The notes: a model not told the origin generated them from the sequence alone. A DNA stretch of 64,000 nt from Adiantum capillus-veneris (GCA_014529385.2 CM043970.1:49655898-49719897), one strand, 5' to 3'. Positions 11,039-23,465 are shown, counted from the first letter of the stretch. A program made the numbers and translations.

Positions 11039-11852
11039 ACGAGCTCACCCAAGCTCATTGGATTATGATTAGAGCGATGTATGCACGAATCCTAATATAC
11101 ACACTAATCTAATCATGCACACAACACCATAATCAAACACACAATAAACAATCAAGATGTTAAAGAGCGATTAGTTCTTAATACACACAGATCAAGACAC
11201 TAATACACAACTTTAATGAGAATTAAGAGATAAGCAAGAGGACTCAACTTCAATGCATGCATTAACTGATTCGTGAAGTGAGTTTATGTGGCTCCAAGCT
11301 TCCACCTCCATAGAGTCCTTATTCTCCTTCTCTACTCTACGTTTTCTCAGAAAATGATCTCTCCTCTTTTCACATGACCTACAATTCACTTATATGCTTA
11401 GGGTTTTAAAAAGAAACGGCCAAGCACCGAAGTCACATAGCGTAAAATAATAGATACAAATTTGAAGCCCAAAAAAGGCAGTGTGTGAGGATTTTTTTGA
11501 AAACGTTCAAGGCCTTTAGAGGCTTGATGGGCCAGTGAACTGCCACGTGGCACATGGCAATCCCATATGCACAATGTGGTGGCGAACACAAGGGGTATTT
11601 AGGCCTAAGTGTGACTCCACTACAAGCATCAAAGAGGGGAGAGAGCTCTCGGGGAGCTCAGCGATGGCGGGTTCATTGGCAGGCCGAGCAGGTGCTGCTT
11701 GTGGTGTTAGCTGCCGCGGTTTTGGCGCGCAGGGGTGGCGTGAGGGTGGTTATAGGCCGCACCGCCGCTGGCAATGGTCCGACGTGTTAGTGTAGATGAT
11801 GAGGTGGCAGATCTGCGCCTGATAGGGGTTGTTCCCGCACTGCACCTGTAAG
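11039..11852. other. intergenic, possibly LTR sequence
   Basis: GC content rises near 11640-11800. Overlapping short frames on both strands look like chance. It may be the outer part of the long terminal repeat that ends at 13770, but its start could not be fixed. Confidence 0.3.
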
Positions 11853-11883
11853 GGCCTCCCTTTTGAAGTATAAGGTGAATCAC

Positions 11884-11919
<36 letters not shown>

Positions 11920-12690
11920 ACCTAGCAATATCACTAGTGGTGAGGTAAGGGGAAATTCATGTGGAAAGTGTGGGCCAAAATTAAGAAAGGGCGGCAAAAG
12001 CAGGCGGGCTGAATGATCCCAAAGAACTCCAATGTGGAAGGACAAAGTGGACAAGCCAATCAAAGCACTAGCCAGCTGGCCAAAGGAGGACCAAGGGGAA
12101 GGAAAGAGGGGACCCAAGATGGTAGGCCAAGGTGGACAAATGGAGTGCATATGAGTCAAAAAGCCCAAAGGGACAAATTCAAAGGTAAAAAAGGGTAAGG
12201 TTAAGAGGGAAAAAAGTAAAAAAATAATAAATGCCTAGGGACACTAGCGACATCGCTAGTGCACACACCCCCGGCCTCCCTTTTGAAGTAGGTGAAGCAA
12301 CCCCCCCCCCCCCCCCTAGCGATATCACTAGTGGTGAGGTAAGGGGCAATTCATGTGGAAAGTGTGGGCCAAAATAAAGAAAGGGCGGCCAAAGCAAGTA
12401 GTCAAGGGCCGGGCTGAATGATCCCAAAGAACTCCAATGTGGAAGGACAAAGTGGACAAGCCAATCAAAGCACCAGCCAGCAGGCCAAAGATGGACCAAG
12501 GGGAAGGAAAGAGGGGACCCAAGATGGTAGGCCAAGGTGGGCAAATGGAGTGCAGATGAGTCAAAAAGCCCAAAGGGCCAAATTCAAAGGTAAAAAAGGG
12601 TAAGGTTAAGAGGGAAAAAAGTAAAAAAATAATAAATTCCTAGGGACACTAGCGGCATCGCTAGTGCACACCCCCCCTCCCCCCCCGCCG
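11853..12690. repeat. 420-bp tandem duplication with poly(C) and hairpin-edged cores
   Basis: GGCCTCCCTTTTGAAGTA occurs at 11853 and 12273, and the next 400 bases repeat with few changes, giving two units of about 420 bp. Each unit has a C run (35 C at 11885-11919; 16 C at 12301-12316), then CTAGCRATATCACTAGTGG, then about 310 bp, and closes with CACTAGCGACATCGCTAGTG (12242-12261) or a near copy (12646-12665). The CTAGCGATATC/GCTAG ends are inverted relative to each other, so the core resembles a small inverted-repeat element. Frames through the C runs give only glycine or proline tracts. Confidence 0.8.
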
Positions 12691-12939
12691 CCCTTCAAGG
12701 GCACAAGCCCAAAGAGAGCAGATGAAGATGAGGCGGCTCCCCCCTTCCTAAGTTTCCAATTTAAGGTTCTGATGGGGCAATTAGAAGGCATTTTCCAAAG
12801 TTGAAGACCCCCCACTATAAAGACCATTTTTTAAATGAAATGGGGGCTTTTTTTGTGCCGTTTGAAGCCTGCAAAGTGGAGCCCTTTGACAGAGGAGTGT
12901 GCTGGTCAAATCCCTTTGTAATTTCTTTTGAAAATGGCC

Positions 12940-13770
12940 ACTGTGATGGCATTGCAAGCTTTGTACATGCCTTTTGAAGCATAATCAAGCCAATGTTGCC
13001 CTGTTTCACTATTGGTATTGAGCCCAGATAGCTAGAAATGCATTCTTTGAACCTTGGCTAAGGTATAAGAGCCAACTTTTGTAATTAAAAACCTAAGTTT
13101 TTGGATAATGAAGGTAAACGTTTTTTTCAAAAGCTCATTGTGAGTCTAATATTTCTTTGATTCTTCGTGTATCTCTCGTACGGTGTTGCATTTCTATTCC
13201 AAGCATACTACGCGTTCGTAGGTGAAAGCTCTTCCATTCAACATAAGTTTCTCGCGATGAAAGTGTGATTTTAGTCGTGCTGTCTACAAGTTGATTTTGC
13301 TCGATATGCACCATACACGAACCAAAACTAGTTTTTGACCTTAGGAATCGGTAGAGCACGTCTAGAGGAAGCTGTAGAGTGCTTCGGCCACCAAATTGAC
13401 TTACCTAAAATAGGTTGTTTATCTTAGGCGAGATTTTTTCCAAGTGTTAGAAATGACATTTGAGTACACGAGAACATTAAGGATACTCTGTTCATGCTAA
13501 GCATAAAGTTTCATTGTATTCGGAAACTCCTAGCTATGCCAAATCATCGGATTAAGCTTGCGATAAGGAAAATAGCTTTTGATATTTGACACACATTTGA
13601 GACTGAGATAGGTAGGAACGGCTTAAACTTGGGTTTTCCAAGAGATTAGCTATCTCCCGTAGCCTCCATGCACTAGTTGGGTTAGCTACGTCCCATGGAT
13701 TGACAATTTTTATGTTTGTGGTTATCGCTTTGCTAGCATCAATATGGTGAGGCTTGGAAATCGGCCGACA
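12940..13770 (+). repeat. 3' part of an LTR (family D)
   Basis: The sequence ending ...CGGCCGACA lies three bases before a primer-binding site, as LTR ends do. A possible TATA box, TATAAGA, is at 13063-13069. The left boundary is not visible and no matching 3' LTR was found in the window. It does not resemble the LTR at 17575-18188, although both bracket the same internal segment. Confidence 0.5.
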
Positions 13771-13773
13771 TTT

Positions 13774-13791
13774 TGGCGCCGTTGTCGGGGA
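13774..13791 (+). other. primer-binding site, tRNA-Asp type
   Basis: TGGCGCCGTTGTCGGGGA is complementary to the 3' end of plant tRNA-Asp(GUC), which ends CCCCGGCAACGGCGCCA, with a single mismatch. Such sites prime minus-strand DNA synthesis in gypsy-type elements. It sits three bases after the putative LTR end. Confidence 0.75.
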
Positions 13792-14944
13792 CGAGGCGAC
13801 CTAGACTAGACAAAAACCCAAAGTGTTTCCTTAAACTTCCATTACTTCCTCTAGTTTTGGCTATAGTAACACACTTTTTGACTTTATCACGGCTGAGAGG
13901 TGCTTGAGAGTAGAGATACTTGGTAAGGACCTCGAGAGCTTTAGTTTAGTAAGACTAATTAGGTAAAGGGTCCTTGAGATGAGCTAGTGGTCTGTAATGG
14001 CATCACCAGGAGGGATTTTAGCCTGAAGGTTGAACTTTTTACCTTTTGTACTGTTTTTTCATGTTCAGTAGGAGTAGGGTAAGTAGAAAACCATTAGGAT
14101 TGCATTTGATGTAAGGTGCATTGAAGAAAACCAAAAAATTGTCAAATCTATCTTAGGCGCGCCAAAGATAGACAGAGGGTTTCTGAGACTGAACTTGTAA
14201 GATGGTAGACCAACTTGATTAGACTACTCCCTTTGATTTTGGAAATATTTGGATCACTAAAACACTTGGTCAAGCCCAAAATTGAAAAAAAAAACTACAG
14301 ACTTCAAAAACAACTCACATGGAAAACTCAAAGCATGCTAAAACTTGAAACTAGGGTATGGACAAATCCTAAAACCTGTGGGAAAAGTAATCTGTGAAGA
14401 AAACGATGAAAAATGTGTAAATCTGGAAGAGTTTTATCTTAGGTGTGTCAAAGATAGAAAACTCTCGAGAGGGGATATTTTAACAAATTTTTAACACATA
14501 GAGTCTAATTAGACCATAAGACAACTCCTCAGCTAGTTTCATTAGATTTGGAGCTGTGTAAGGGTACAAACACCAAGAAAACTGGAAAACCAAGCCACGA
14601 GATAAAAAACATTGATAAAAACATTGGTAAATTGTCCATACTTTATGAAACTCATTGTACAAGCTTGAAATCACATGTAGAATCCACTCCAAGTCACATT
14701 AGCCAAAAATATGTTGAAATAGAGAAGATTTATCTTAGGTGTGTTGAAGATAAATCTCCCACCAAAAAAAGCAGTTTTGTCATTTTGACACTAGGATTGA
14801 ATTTGGCAAGCTGTGGAGACTCCAATTGTGTGATAAAAGTTGAAATAGATCCTACAGATAGGTGAAGCCATCTTAGGTGCACCTAAGATAAAACTGAGCA
14901 TAATTTCATATTTTTTGTACATAGCGTCTACCAGCACCTAGGCA
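13792..14944 (+). repeat. retroelement leader with periodic palindromes
   Basis: An untranslated leader follows the primer site. A 20-base inverted-repeat motif recurs at 14150-14169, 14436-14455, 14732-14751 and 14870-14889. The last copy is a perfect palindrome, ATCTTAGGTGCACCTAAGAT, and the others carry a few mismatches. A half copy lies near 13421. The first three are 286 and 296 bases apart within weakly similar ~290-bp units, so this is a diverged tandem repeat. No coding frame was found. Confidence 0.7.
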
Positions 14945-15595
14945 GATCCAGATTACAGACACCGTGTTCCCTATGTAACAACAACCTCACCAAGTCCATA
15001 GACCCTTAGCCATACATAGTGTCATCCAAGAAGAAAGTGACTTACAGTGATGGGAAATTGGGCGTACTCACTTCTTGATGGAAAGAATGTTTACAGAGAG
15101 ACTACCTGATCCTATCGAAGAAATGGAGATCCCATCTTCCCCACGTCAAGGGACTGAAGTCCAAAAGGTGCCGTTAAACATTGCCAAATTGATGGTCTTC
15201 AGAAGTTAGAACCACCATCATGTCCAAACTATATAAAGACCCTGAGCTAGTCTCAGCTCTTCGAGCCTTTCTCAATGGAGAACTGAAGTTTGACAATTTG
15301 CACAGATGGATGGAGCTGGGCCATCTGCAAAAGAGCAACGTGCAACAATGGGCTTTAAAGACCCTAAGGTTCAGCCCATTAAGACTTCCAAAATGCTAAG
15401 GTTCCAAAATTCAAAGGTTGTGTCCAATGGTCAAGCTTAGTTAAAATTGGATGCTTTGACTGGTCTAAAAACCATGTCTACTTGCAGTTCCAAGATTCTG
15501 TCATTCGAGTGGATCTTGTAACTGGTTGAGCACATCCTCTAGGAAACAGGTTTATAATTGATCATAGATCTGACACCACAGTTCACTCGGCCCCA

Positions 15596-16531
15596 TTGCA
15601 GTATTGTTACACGTGCAAAGCGGACACTGATGTTGGGGAAGATTCTCCTTATATGGATGTACTACCTGGGATGACTGAGTCAGACAATGTGGATTGGGTC
15701 CACCTAGCAGCAACCATAGACACTTGGGGAAATAGGGGAACAACCTGGGTAACACCCGAGGGGGATGAAATGCCCGTACCCTTAAATATGCTACAAGCAA
15801 TGCATATAGCTTCTGACAAGACTCATCCTCATTTAACAAAAAGAACATACAAATGGGTCCCTAAAGCTTCTTTAGCAACCATAGCCAGTGCTAAAAGACA
15901 GAAGCCTGGTAAGAGACGTTCCATTCGCCCCAAGAAATTTAAGGTAACGTGGCATTGGATTCCTAAAAAACTATTGGAAGACCAAGGCTACTTTCAAGGA
16001 AATGATCAAATCTGGGTGCCAAAACGTAGATTGTGCTCTTACTTGTCACCGGGCCCATGTGAGCTCAATCCTGTGGCTCCAAAACAAATTCAAGATCGCG
16101 GAAAGGAAAAAATCACGGAATGCTACACACCTGCTCCAGAGCTAGTTTGGGTACCAAAGAAAGAACGATTTGTTCCACCTAGCTTAGGAACAGCGAAATC
16201 AAATGAAGCTTCTTGCTCTTCGTGTAGTTCCTATACAGAAATAGAAGCTTCAACACAACCTCCACCTACCATTGTACATATCCATACAGGCAAGAAAGAG
16301 TTTGCACTTGTAAGTTCACCAACTACAACAATGTTGCAAATAAAATCATGGGAGAGTACCTTACCACCCTTGCAACTAGATGAAACGCATAGGGCGGTTG
16401 AAAACTATTGGTTAAAGCCTTCACCCATAATAACTTGGAACAATTGGTTTCAAAGGGTGTACCCAAGGAAGGGGGGAGTCTTCATTCATGTCAGCCTATT
16501 GAATTATTTTCCTCTCAACCTTCCTCCTTGA
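15596..16531 (+). CDS. chimeric retroelement ORF of derivative A (311 codons)
   Basis: This open frame of 311 codons fuses a short stretch downstream of the protease (SDNVDWVHLAATIDTWG, about residues 29-45) to the C-terminal tail of pol. The tail contains the W-x-P-K motifs YKWVPK, WHWIPK, QIWVPK and LVWVPK and ends near a conserved SWESTLPPLQLDE segment. The same motifs end the pol polyprotein of element B. Every enzymatic domain is absent, so it cannot replicate alone. An unbroken frame across two deletion joints is unusual for a decaying copy, but one short ORF can also survive by chance. The start codon is the first ATG and is not otherwise supported. Confidence 0.55.
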   Translation: MQYCYTCKADTDVGEDSPYMDVLPGMTESDNVDWVHLAATIDTWGNRGTTWVTPEGDEMPVPLNMLQAMHIASDKTHPHLTKRTYKWVPKASLATIASAKRQKPGKRRSIRPKKFKVTWHWIPKKLLEDQGYFQGNDQIWVPKRRLCSYLSPGPCELNPVAPKQIQDRGKEKITECYTPAPELVWVPKKERFVPPSLGTAKSNEASCSSCSSYTEIEASTQPPPTIVHIHTGKKEFALVSSPTTTMLQIKSWESTLPPLQLDETHRAVENYWLKPSPIITWNNWFQRVYPRKGGVFIHVSLLNYFPLNLPP

Positions 16532-16559
16532 CCTCTCAATCTCCCAATCTTAGGGAATG

Positions 16560-16570
16560 TATATATAAAG
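16560..16570 (+). promoter_or_regulatory. TATA-like box conserved with element B
   Basis: TATATATAAAG lies about 95 bases after a purine block AAGGAAGGGGGGAG, in the context TAGGGAATG-TATATATAAAG-C. The same block and TATA string recur in element B at 52540-52550, while neighbouring sequence has diverged. It may be an internal promoter; this is inference. Confidence 0.4.
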
Positions 16571-17574
16571 CCTTATACTCACAAAAAAAATAAAAAATAA
16601 AGAGCAAGAGCAATTAGCAAACGAGTATGCACAATAAAAGTCAAAACATTGACCCAGATCTACACATTCACATTCAGTACATTGAAACAGAAACCTATGT
16701 CATAAAACACCTTTGATCCTCATCACTCGCGTGATGGAGAGTAGGTAGGATTAGTATGATAGGAGTGTTTCTGTTTTAGAGTTTAGTGATTAGCAAAGTT
16801 CTTTCTTCCCACTGATGTGCTTCCTAGAGGTATTCTTTGTGTTTCTTCGTGTGTACAAGAACCTAAAGTGCCACAATGTAAAATCTTAAGCTGGAATAGA
16901 AACCTCAGCTTGATTTGGTACTCCACTCACATGTATAGCCTATGGTACTAGAGCCCTAGAGGTTCCCAGTGTGGGCGCTTTCCCTTGAAAAGCAAAAAAC
17001 CCAAGACATACAAAATAAGCACGCACATCAAAATTGAATCACTTTGAAAAGACTTTGGGGGGTCAAAGAAAAGGTAATCAGTCAGGCGATGATTTCATGA
17101 GAAATTCCTTTTATCGTAGCTTAACTACAAGGTCTTCTAGGTATAGCCTCTAGTCAGCCCTCGGACATAAAATACTTGGCTCTCGCGATTAAACAACTTA
17201 ATTGACCAAAGAAAATTGAGAAGCTTGCCCATAGTGTTAATAGTCTATCTTTAGTGCATTTCGATTGTTAAATTAGCGACCCCAGAGTTGTTTAATTTTT
17301 TACCTTTACAATTGTTTATGCGTTTGCTTATATTATAATTTATTGTTTATTACTGACAAATGGTTTAGAATTCTGCTACCAATCAATTTGTCTGCCTAAA
17401 ACTGTATATGCTTTTTAAATTGTATATGAGAATGCAATTACTGTGCCAATGTTGTTTGATTTTGCAGTGACTGAAGAAGGCTAAGGACATTCATCTCAAA
17501 TGCTCTTCCACCTCAACGAACGAGCTTCAACTCAATAGCTTCTAAGAACGGAATCTACATCAGGAAGGGGGGTA

Positions 17575-17876
17575 TGTTAACCCTCACGCACATTCCTATC
17601 ACCTACAATGGGTGCTGTATTATTTATTTGGTAGAGTCAGGTACCGGGCTTGTCGGTCCAATAGGAAAAGGGTAAGAGTGATCGCCAATGAGAGTCGCAC
17701 TCTAAGTGGAACATTCAAGGTATTAGTTGGCTAAGCATGGGCCCAAGTGTGAATGGGGCGAGCTCATATAAAAGTCAACTAAACCTAAAATTCACTCATT
17801 CTCTCATTTGTGCAATTGAAGAGTGCTCTTGCTCCATCTCCATCTTCTTCTTCTTCATCTCCTTGTGTGTGTGTGT

Positions 17877-17951
<75 letters not shown>

Positions 17952-18188
17952 CGATCAAGCATTGTGGAGGCACGACGGCGGTGAGGCGGTTGAGCGCAGC
18001 GTAGCGGCATCTCCCTCTTCTTCGCAACGAGGAATCCTCCACGACAGCAAGCGTAGAGCGGTGAGTGATACACCATCACCATCTTTGAGCTTACTAGTTT
18101 AGGCTTGTTGTGTGCTTGGAGCCATTTGTGGCTTGCACACAGTGTATCGGCAAGTTCCTTGCATTGACACGTGCGACAGATCCACACA
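17575..18188 (+). repeat. 3' LTR of derivative A
   Basis: It begins TGTTAACCCTCACG and ends ...CCACACA, and is preceded by a polypurine tract. It is similar over its whole length to the 5' LTR of element B (35909-36513). A TATA box TATAAAAG is at 17767-17774, and about 100 bases downstream is a (GT)n(GA)n array (17866-17949) inside the transcribed part. Frames through the array encode Arg-Glu repeats and are not genes. Confidence 0.9.
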
Positions 18189-21100
18189 CTTAATCTGCAA
18201 GGCAGACCTTTTCTAGTTGTGCAAAAAGTGCATCAAAAGACATTGCCATGGGTTCGTTCGTGAAAAAGATGGCAAGAGAGCTTAAAGTTAGAGTTTTGTA
18301 AATGTGAGAAATGAAGTTTAAAAACCTAAAAAGTGACTTATATACCCAAATTCACTTTCTTAAAAGCACTTAAAATTAACATCAAATTAGCTTAAAACTA
18401 TAGTTTTTAACAAAGTCATGGGACAATGTAACAAAAGACATCAAGGTTGAAGGCATTCACTTTCCAAATTGATGAACTTGCACATTTCAATCAAAATCTT
18501 GGGCAATTTGAAAATGAACAAATATGCTTAGAGATGAGATTCAAAACACCATATTCATTAATGGGAAAAAAACTCGCGGCAGCTACAAGGTTTTACAAAA
18601 ATACCACGGAAAGACAATGTCCTCACACACAAAGATCTTCTCTTTTTTGAACCGAACAACCTTGTCGTTGATTACAAAGAGGTATTGCTTGGGCAATGTA
18701 TATCTATGATAAAGATACTTGCAAAGATGACTGAGGTGTCAATTTTCTATTCATAGACATGTCATGCACCACATCATCATGGAGACATATATGCAGGTCA
18801 ATGGATTCTCTAGCAGGAGTATTGAAGTCTTGTGCCTCTCATTCTCCCATCGTCAGCTTTCATCTTTTGTAGGGAAAGACCATTGACAGGATTTGCTTTG
18901 CAATATGGTATCTGAACACCAATTTCTCAGCAACTACATACCACTTAATTGTATCTCCCTGGTGTTTAACCACCTTGGTCTCCCATCCAAGTGCAAGGAA
19001 GTCGTTCATTGCACTTCCCCCGTTGCAAGTCCACATTGTTGGTGACCTGTGAACACTATGCAATTTAAAGATATACACAAACACATGAAGAGACATAAAC
19101 CATGTTACCATTTCTTTGTGGAAACCATAGGTGCACTTCATTGCTGCATGCACATCTTTCCCCTTTTGGTTGCTACTATCAAGGCATTGTCTAGCTTAGG
19201 TCATTCTAGACTCTACAAGGTTGGTGAGTGAACCGAAGAAAGATTGCCATATCCATTTTGCCTATGTGTAACATAAGTATGGTTATAGAATTTATGCTAT
19301 GTGAGGCAAGCTCAGAGGATGGACAACTAGCATAGACTAATTTGCCAAAGTCAGTGTAGATGGCCTCAAAGGTTCCTTTGAAGGACTCTATTGGCTCCCA
19401 CTCTACAAAATCGGATGGGAAAACATCTGGAAACATGAACAAGAAGTGGAAATTATCTTACAATCATCAAATGAAACAAATAAAGAAAAAATACAAAATA
19501 GACAATTTAGAAACTTGGTAGAGGAGTGAAGTTATAGTTTGCAAAAAAACCTCGATGGAGCCAATGTTTTCTCTAGCTTCAGTTGTGAAGCAACATACAC
19601 ATGATGCACCTTTGCAAGATGCTTACCATCTTGGGTTCACTTGAACTTCATGATTTTTTCCTTCCAGTGGTGTGCCTGAGAAGCCATGTGTCTCCTTGAG
19701 ACCTTCTGTGCACCTCTTGAGATGGGTTGCATTGTCACCCACATTAATCATTTGTAGTTGATCATCACCCAACATCTACTATCATCTTATACATTTCTAC
19801 ATGAAATGGAATCAATAACACGTAACACTCTTAGGTCATCGAGTACTTGATGATGCCATGGGGAATAGTAGCACAACCTACACACAGATACTTATGATTA
19901 ATCCATGCGCATCTATGTCTGAGTTGCATAAAGAGCAAGCTTAGAAGGTACAGAAAGACGGTTAATGCCACTTATTGCTATGTTGTTCCACCTGCAAGTT
20001 GGCTAAATGGGGAGGTTAATGGGGAAGATGATGTAGAGAAGCTATAGAGGGAAGTAGGTCAACTCTAGATAGTTTCATGGAGAAGGACCAGAAAACGTGT
20101 TGAGTAAAGAAAAAGGGAAGATCGAGTAGAAGGATATGTTGCAGATCTTTAACTTTAGGTAGAGGTGTTCAGTGAGGTTCATAGATCAATGGAGAGCTTT
20201 AGCAAGAGGTAATCTTGAGGAGAATGCGCTTGAGAGGGAAAGGAGGTTCAAACTTCTGCTGACTGCAGATCTTGTTGGGAGAGAAAAGTGACATTGAGAA
20301 AAAAGGTGCAACTTGAAAGGTGGAGTGAAGAGATGGTACAGTAGAGAGAGAGGCAGGGAATGATCAACACCTTTTTGGAGGGACCTCCTTTTAGGGGAGA
20401 GAGGGGGGGGGGGAGACATTGGTAGCCACTAGAGAGAGAAAGGATTGGTTTTTACCCCAACATTTTAGAGAGGGTTCACATTTTTGAATTTATAAGCGAT
20501 TTTCTCTTTATATTTTAAAAAAGAGTAGTTTGACCACTTACTTTTAGGCCCTGCCATACCCACCATTTTAGTCTACATGGCATACACCCATTTTCCCCTT
20601 CCATAATCTCATGTTTAATCCCATGGAAAATAAAGAGGCCCCCTTAGACCACATTCCTTTTCTAATGAATGTTTTGATGCTTATGAAAAGAAGAATTTGG
20701 ATGGTCTTAAAGCATACCTTGTGCACTTTATGGGAGATAAGCAACTTTGATGAGATTGTTATGGGTATTATGAGCACGTAACACTTTTATGATGAGATTT
20801 ATGATAGATATGTGGGGAGGCATTGAGCTAAATTTTATGCTTTTGAAAGTGGATCTTTTGTTTTGAGATATATGCAATCCTATGTGTTAGATTGAGGTAA
20901 GTGGGACATACTTGATACGATGAGTGCATTGACTCTTACTTATAGAGAGGTATCTCTTGGCGTATCATATGTGTGGTTGTTGAATGGCACATTGAAATGG
21001 ACGGTGAGAGAAGCCAATTTTTTTTGGTGTTGATCTCAAGAGAATGGATGCCTTCTTGGGATGCAAACCATATAGACTGACCACTTGATGTCAAAGTATG

Positions 21101-23001
21101 TACATGAAACACTTGAAAGTGTTCCATGCTTGTTGGGGGGGGGGCAATATGTGACGTGTTTTTTAGGAATGATGCGACCCGCCACAAAGAATTTAGAAGT
21201 GTCCTTTTATGTTTTTGGGATCCTTGAATGCAAATAGAGCATGCTTGTACAAAGTGTACAAAGGTGGTGTGTGGCTCTATGCATGCAAGCCACACTCCAG
21301 TGTGCGGGGTGCATGATTTTGCAATTTTTGTATATAGAAGTGTTGGGGCTTCACAGAGTGAGTAATTGCTTTAAAAATATGAATTAAAAATGAACTTTTA
21401 TCAGCTTGGGGTGGGTCATGAGTGAGTTGGGGTTTTCAAGTATGAAGGAGGAAGCCTCTGTTGCTACAACCTATGGTGGTGCATAGGGATTGTGTAGTTG
21501 AGGTGTCTGTGTGTCCGTGTGTGTGTGCGTGCGTGCACGCGTGTACGTGATGGCTTGGAGCCTTGATTGGAGAGTGTGTATCTCATCAAGAGGTTTATGA
21601 ACATGGGTGGTGACCTTTGCACTTTCACCCCTTCTTCTTGAACTTTGGTGATAAAAGATGTGTGAAGAAGAGCTCTCTTGTACACTCAATGTGCCTGCTA
21701 CTCAGGTTTGGTCGTGAAAGCCCTTTGTTATCGTTGTGAATGGGAGAATGTTTTCCCCTATTGATCATGTTTTTCTTTTAGTTTTTTGGCTGAACATAAT
21801 GAGTTTTTGTATAATTCATGATTAGCATGGTTTTTGATTGGATTATGTGCATGGTTGGGAGTGACTATGGAGCCCCATCTTGCATATGCAAGGGTTATTG
21901 GGTGGTGTGAGGGTATGGTATCTATGAACAAAAGTAAAAATATTTTTGATGGGTTTTTTTTTGGTTTTTGTTCCCAATATTTAGTGGTTTTTTTTCTTCC
22001 TTGAAACCAATTTCTCATAGTTGGGGCTGTGGTAGTGTAGAAGGAAGCTAGTTGAGTGTAGGTGGGGTTTTGTGTGTGCAAGGGTGAGTGAGTGAACATT
22101 AGATCCTATCTTCTTGTGAGAGCTACTTTTCTTTTCCTCATATATCTTGTGAAGGTGGAGGTGTTATAGAGGCCACCCCCAAATCCTTCACAACGCATCA
22201 ACTTTATTTCAACAACATGATGTTTAATTTTGATCCCATTATTGCACGGTGGAAATTTCACCAAGGTTGATCCTTGGGCATCATTTGTACATTGGCCCTC
22301 TACTCTATCATGTCTTCTCATGTGCGGTATTGCCAAAACAAAAAATCTATTTAAAATTTTTGCAAATCTAATTTAAGCTACCAAGAAGCTCAAAATATGG
22401 TAGAGCTAGAGTGGTCTTGCACAACAACAAATAAGAGGGTCCTGATTTCTTTGCATTAACTTTAATCAAAATACATTCATGAAGAGTTTACAAGGGGAAG
22501 TGCCATGATGGTTCTTGCATCCATTCCATGACATGGTGTTATCATGGTGACTTAGCACATAAAACTATCGCTAGGGGAGCCTCCATGCTAGGAAGTGTGC
22601 CTCGATCTTCGAAAGATTTTGTATTTTTATACTAGGGTTCCCCCAATGTTAGCATGAGGGTTCTTGATGTAGTGAGAGCCACATTCCACTAAGAAATCTC
22701 ATTGCTTAAGGAGTGTTTTCTACTACCTTGTGGGAGTCACGTTATGTCAATAGCTTGAGCCTTTGCTGTGAGGAACACTCAACCAACATCATAGGAGCCC
22801 ACCTTGTGCCATGCTTTTTTGTTAGAAACCTTCTCAAACAAAAACATGCATGAGTTCAACATTTTCAATTTGTACAATAAACAAGTTTTGTAAGTATATG
22901 GTGTACTAATTTTCAAGTATTTATTTCCAACTTGGATTAAAAGATATCAAATAATCATGGATTTGAAGGCACCAACCTGCAAGTTCTAGAAAAGAATGTT
23001 G
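18189..23001. other. long gene-poor stretch, nothing firmly recognised
   Basis: Frames of 60-119 codons occur on both strands, the largest being 119 codons at 20936-21295 on the minus strand. None has a family I can name. The minus strand between about 18860 and 19760 has a few short frames that could be exon remnants of a degenerate gene, but stops and the lack of motifs prevent a call. Short G runs occur near 20406 and 21134. Confidence 0.4.
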
Positions 23002-23303
23002 ATAGAGGTAAAGTGGTGTAAAAGCTCTACTATATCAAAGATTGGAAGGTTAAGCAAGCTCTAAGAGGAAAGAGAAGGGGGTGGACACACACACACACAG
23101 AGGAGATTTTGGGGGGAAGTGGTTCAAAATGTGAACTGATTATTTTAGGAGATAGAAAGAGAATAGAAAATGATTTTGAGTGTGTAGATGTAGGAAAAAT
23201 TGCATAAGATGGATTTTTTCATATAGAGGTAAAGTGGTGTAAAAGCTCTACTATATCAAAGATTGGAAGGTTAAGCAAGCTCTAAGAGGAAAGAGAAGGG
23301 GGT

Positions 23304-23351
<48 letters not shown>

Positions 23352-23465
23352 AAGATTTTGGGGGGAAGTGGTTCAAAATGTGAACTGATTATTTTAGGAG
23401 ATAGAAAGAGAATAGAAAATGATTTTGAGTGTGTAGATGTAGGAAAAATTGCATAAGATGGATTT

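Larger units (their letters stand above)
14945..17574 (+). mobile_element. deletion derivative A of the gypsy B family, internal part
   Basis: The segment aligns in order with pieces of element B. 14945-15295 matches about 40895-41250 (just before the protease). 15440-15800 matches 41710-41975 (after the protease core). 15840-16430 matches about 51780-52370 (the C-terminal tail of pol). 16440-17560 matches the post-pol region 52440-54425. The protease catalytic part, RT, RNase H and integrase are missing. It ends with the polypurine tract AGGAAGGGGGGTA (17562-17574) against an LTR. Confidence 0.85.

Noticed and set aside
11707-12573. Several glycine-rich minus-strand frames and matching plus-strand frames
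   Set aside because: They pass through poly(C) and the tandem repeat, occur in duplicate because the DNA is duplicated, and resemble no family.
18860-19760. Possible exons of a cellular gene on the minus strand
   Set aside because: Short frames with stops between them, no splice pattern that joins them and no motif I can identify.
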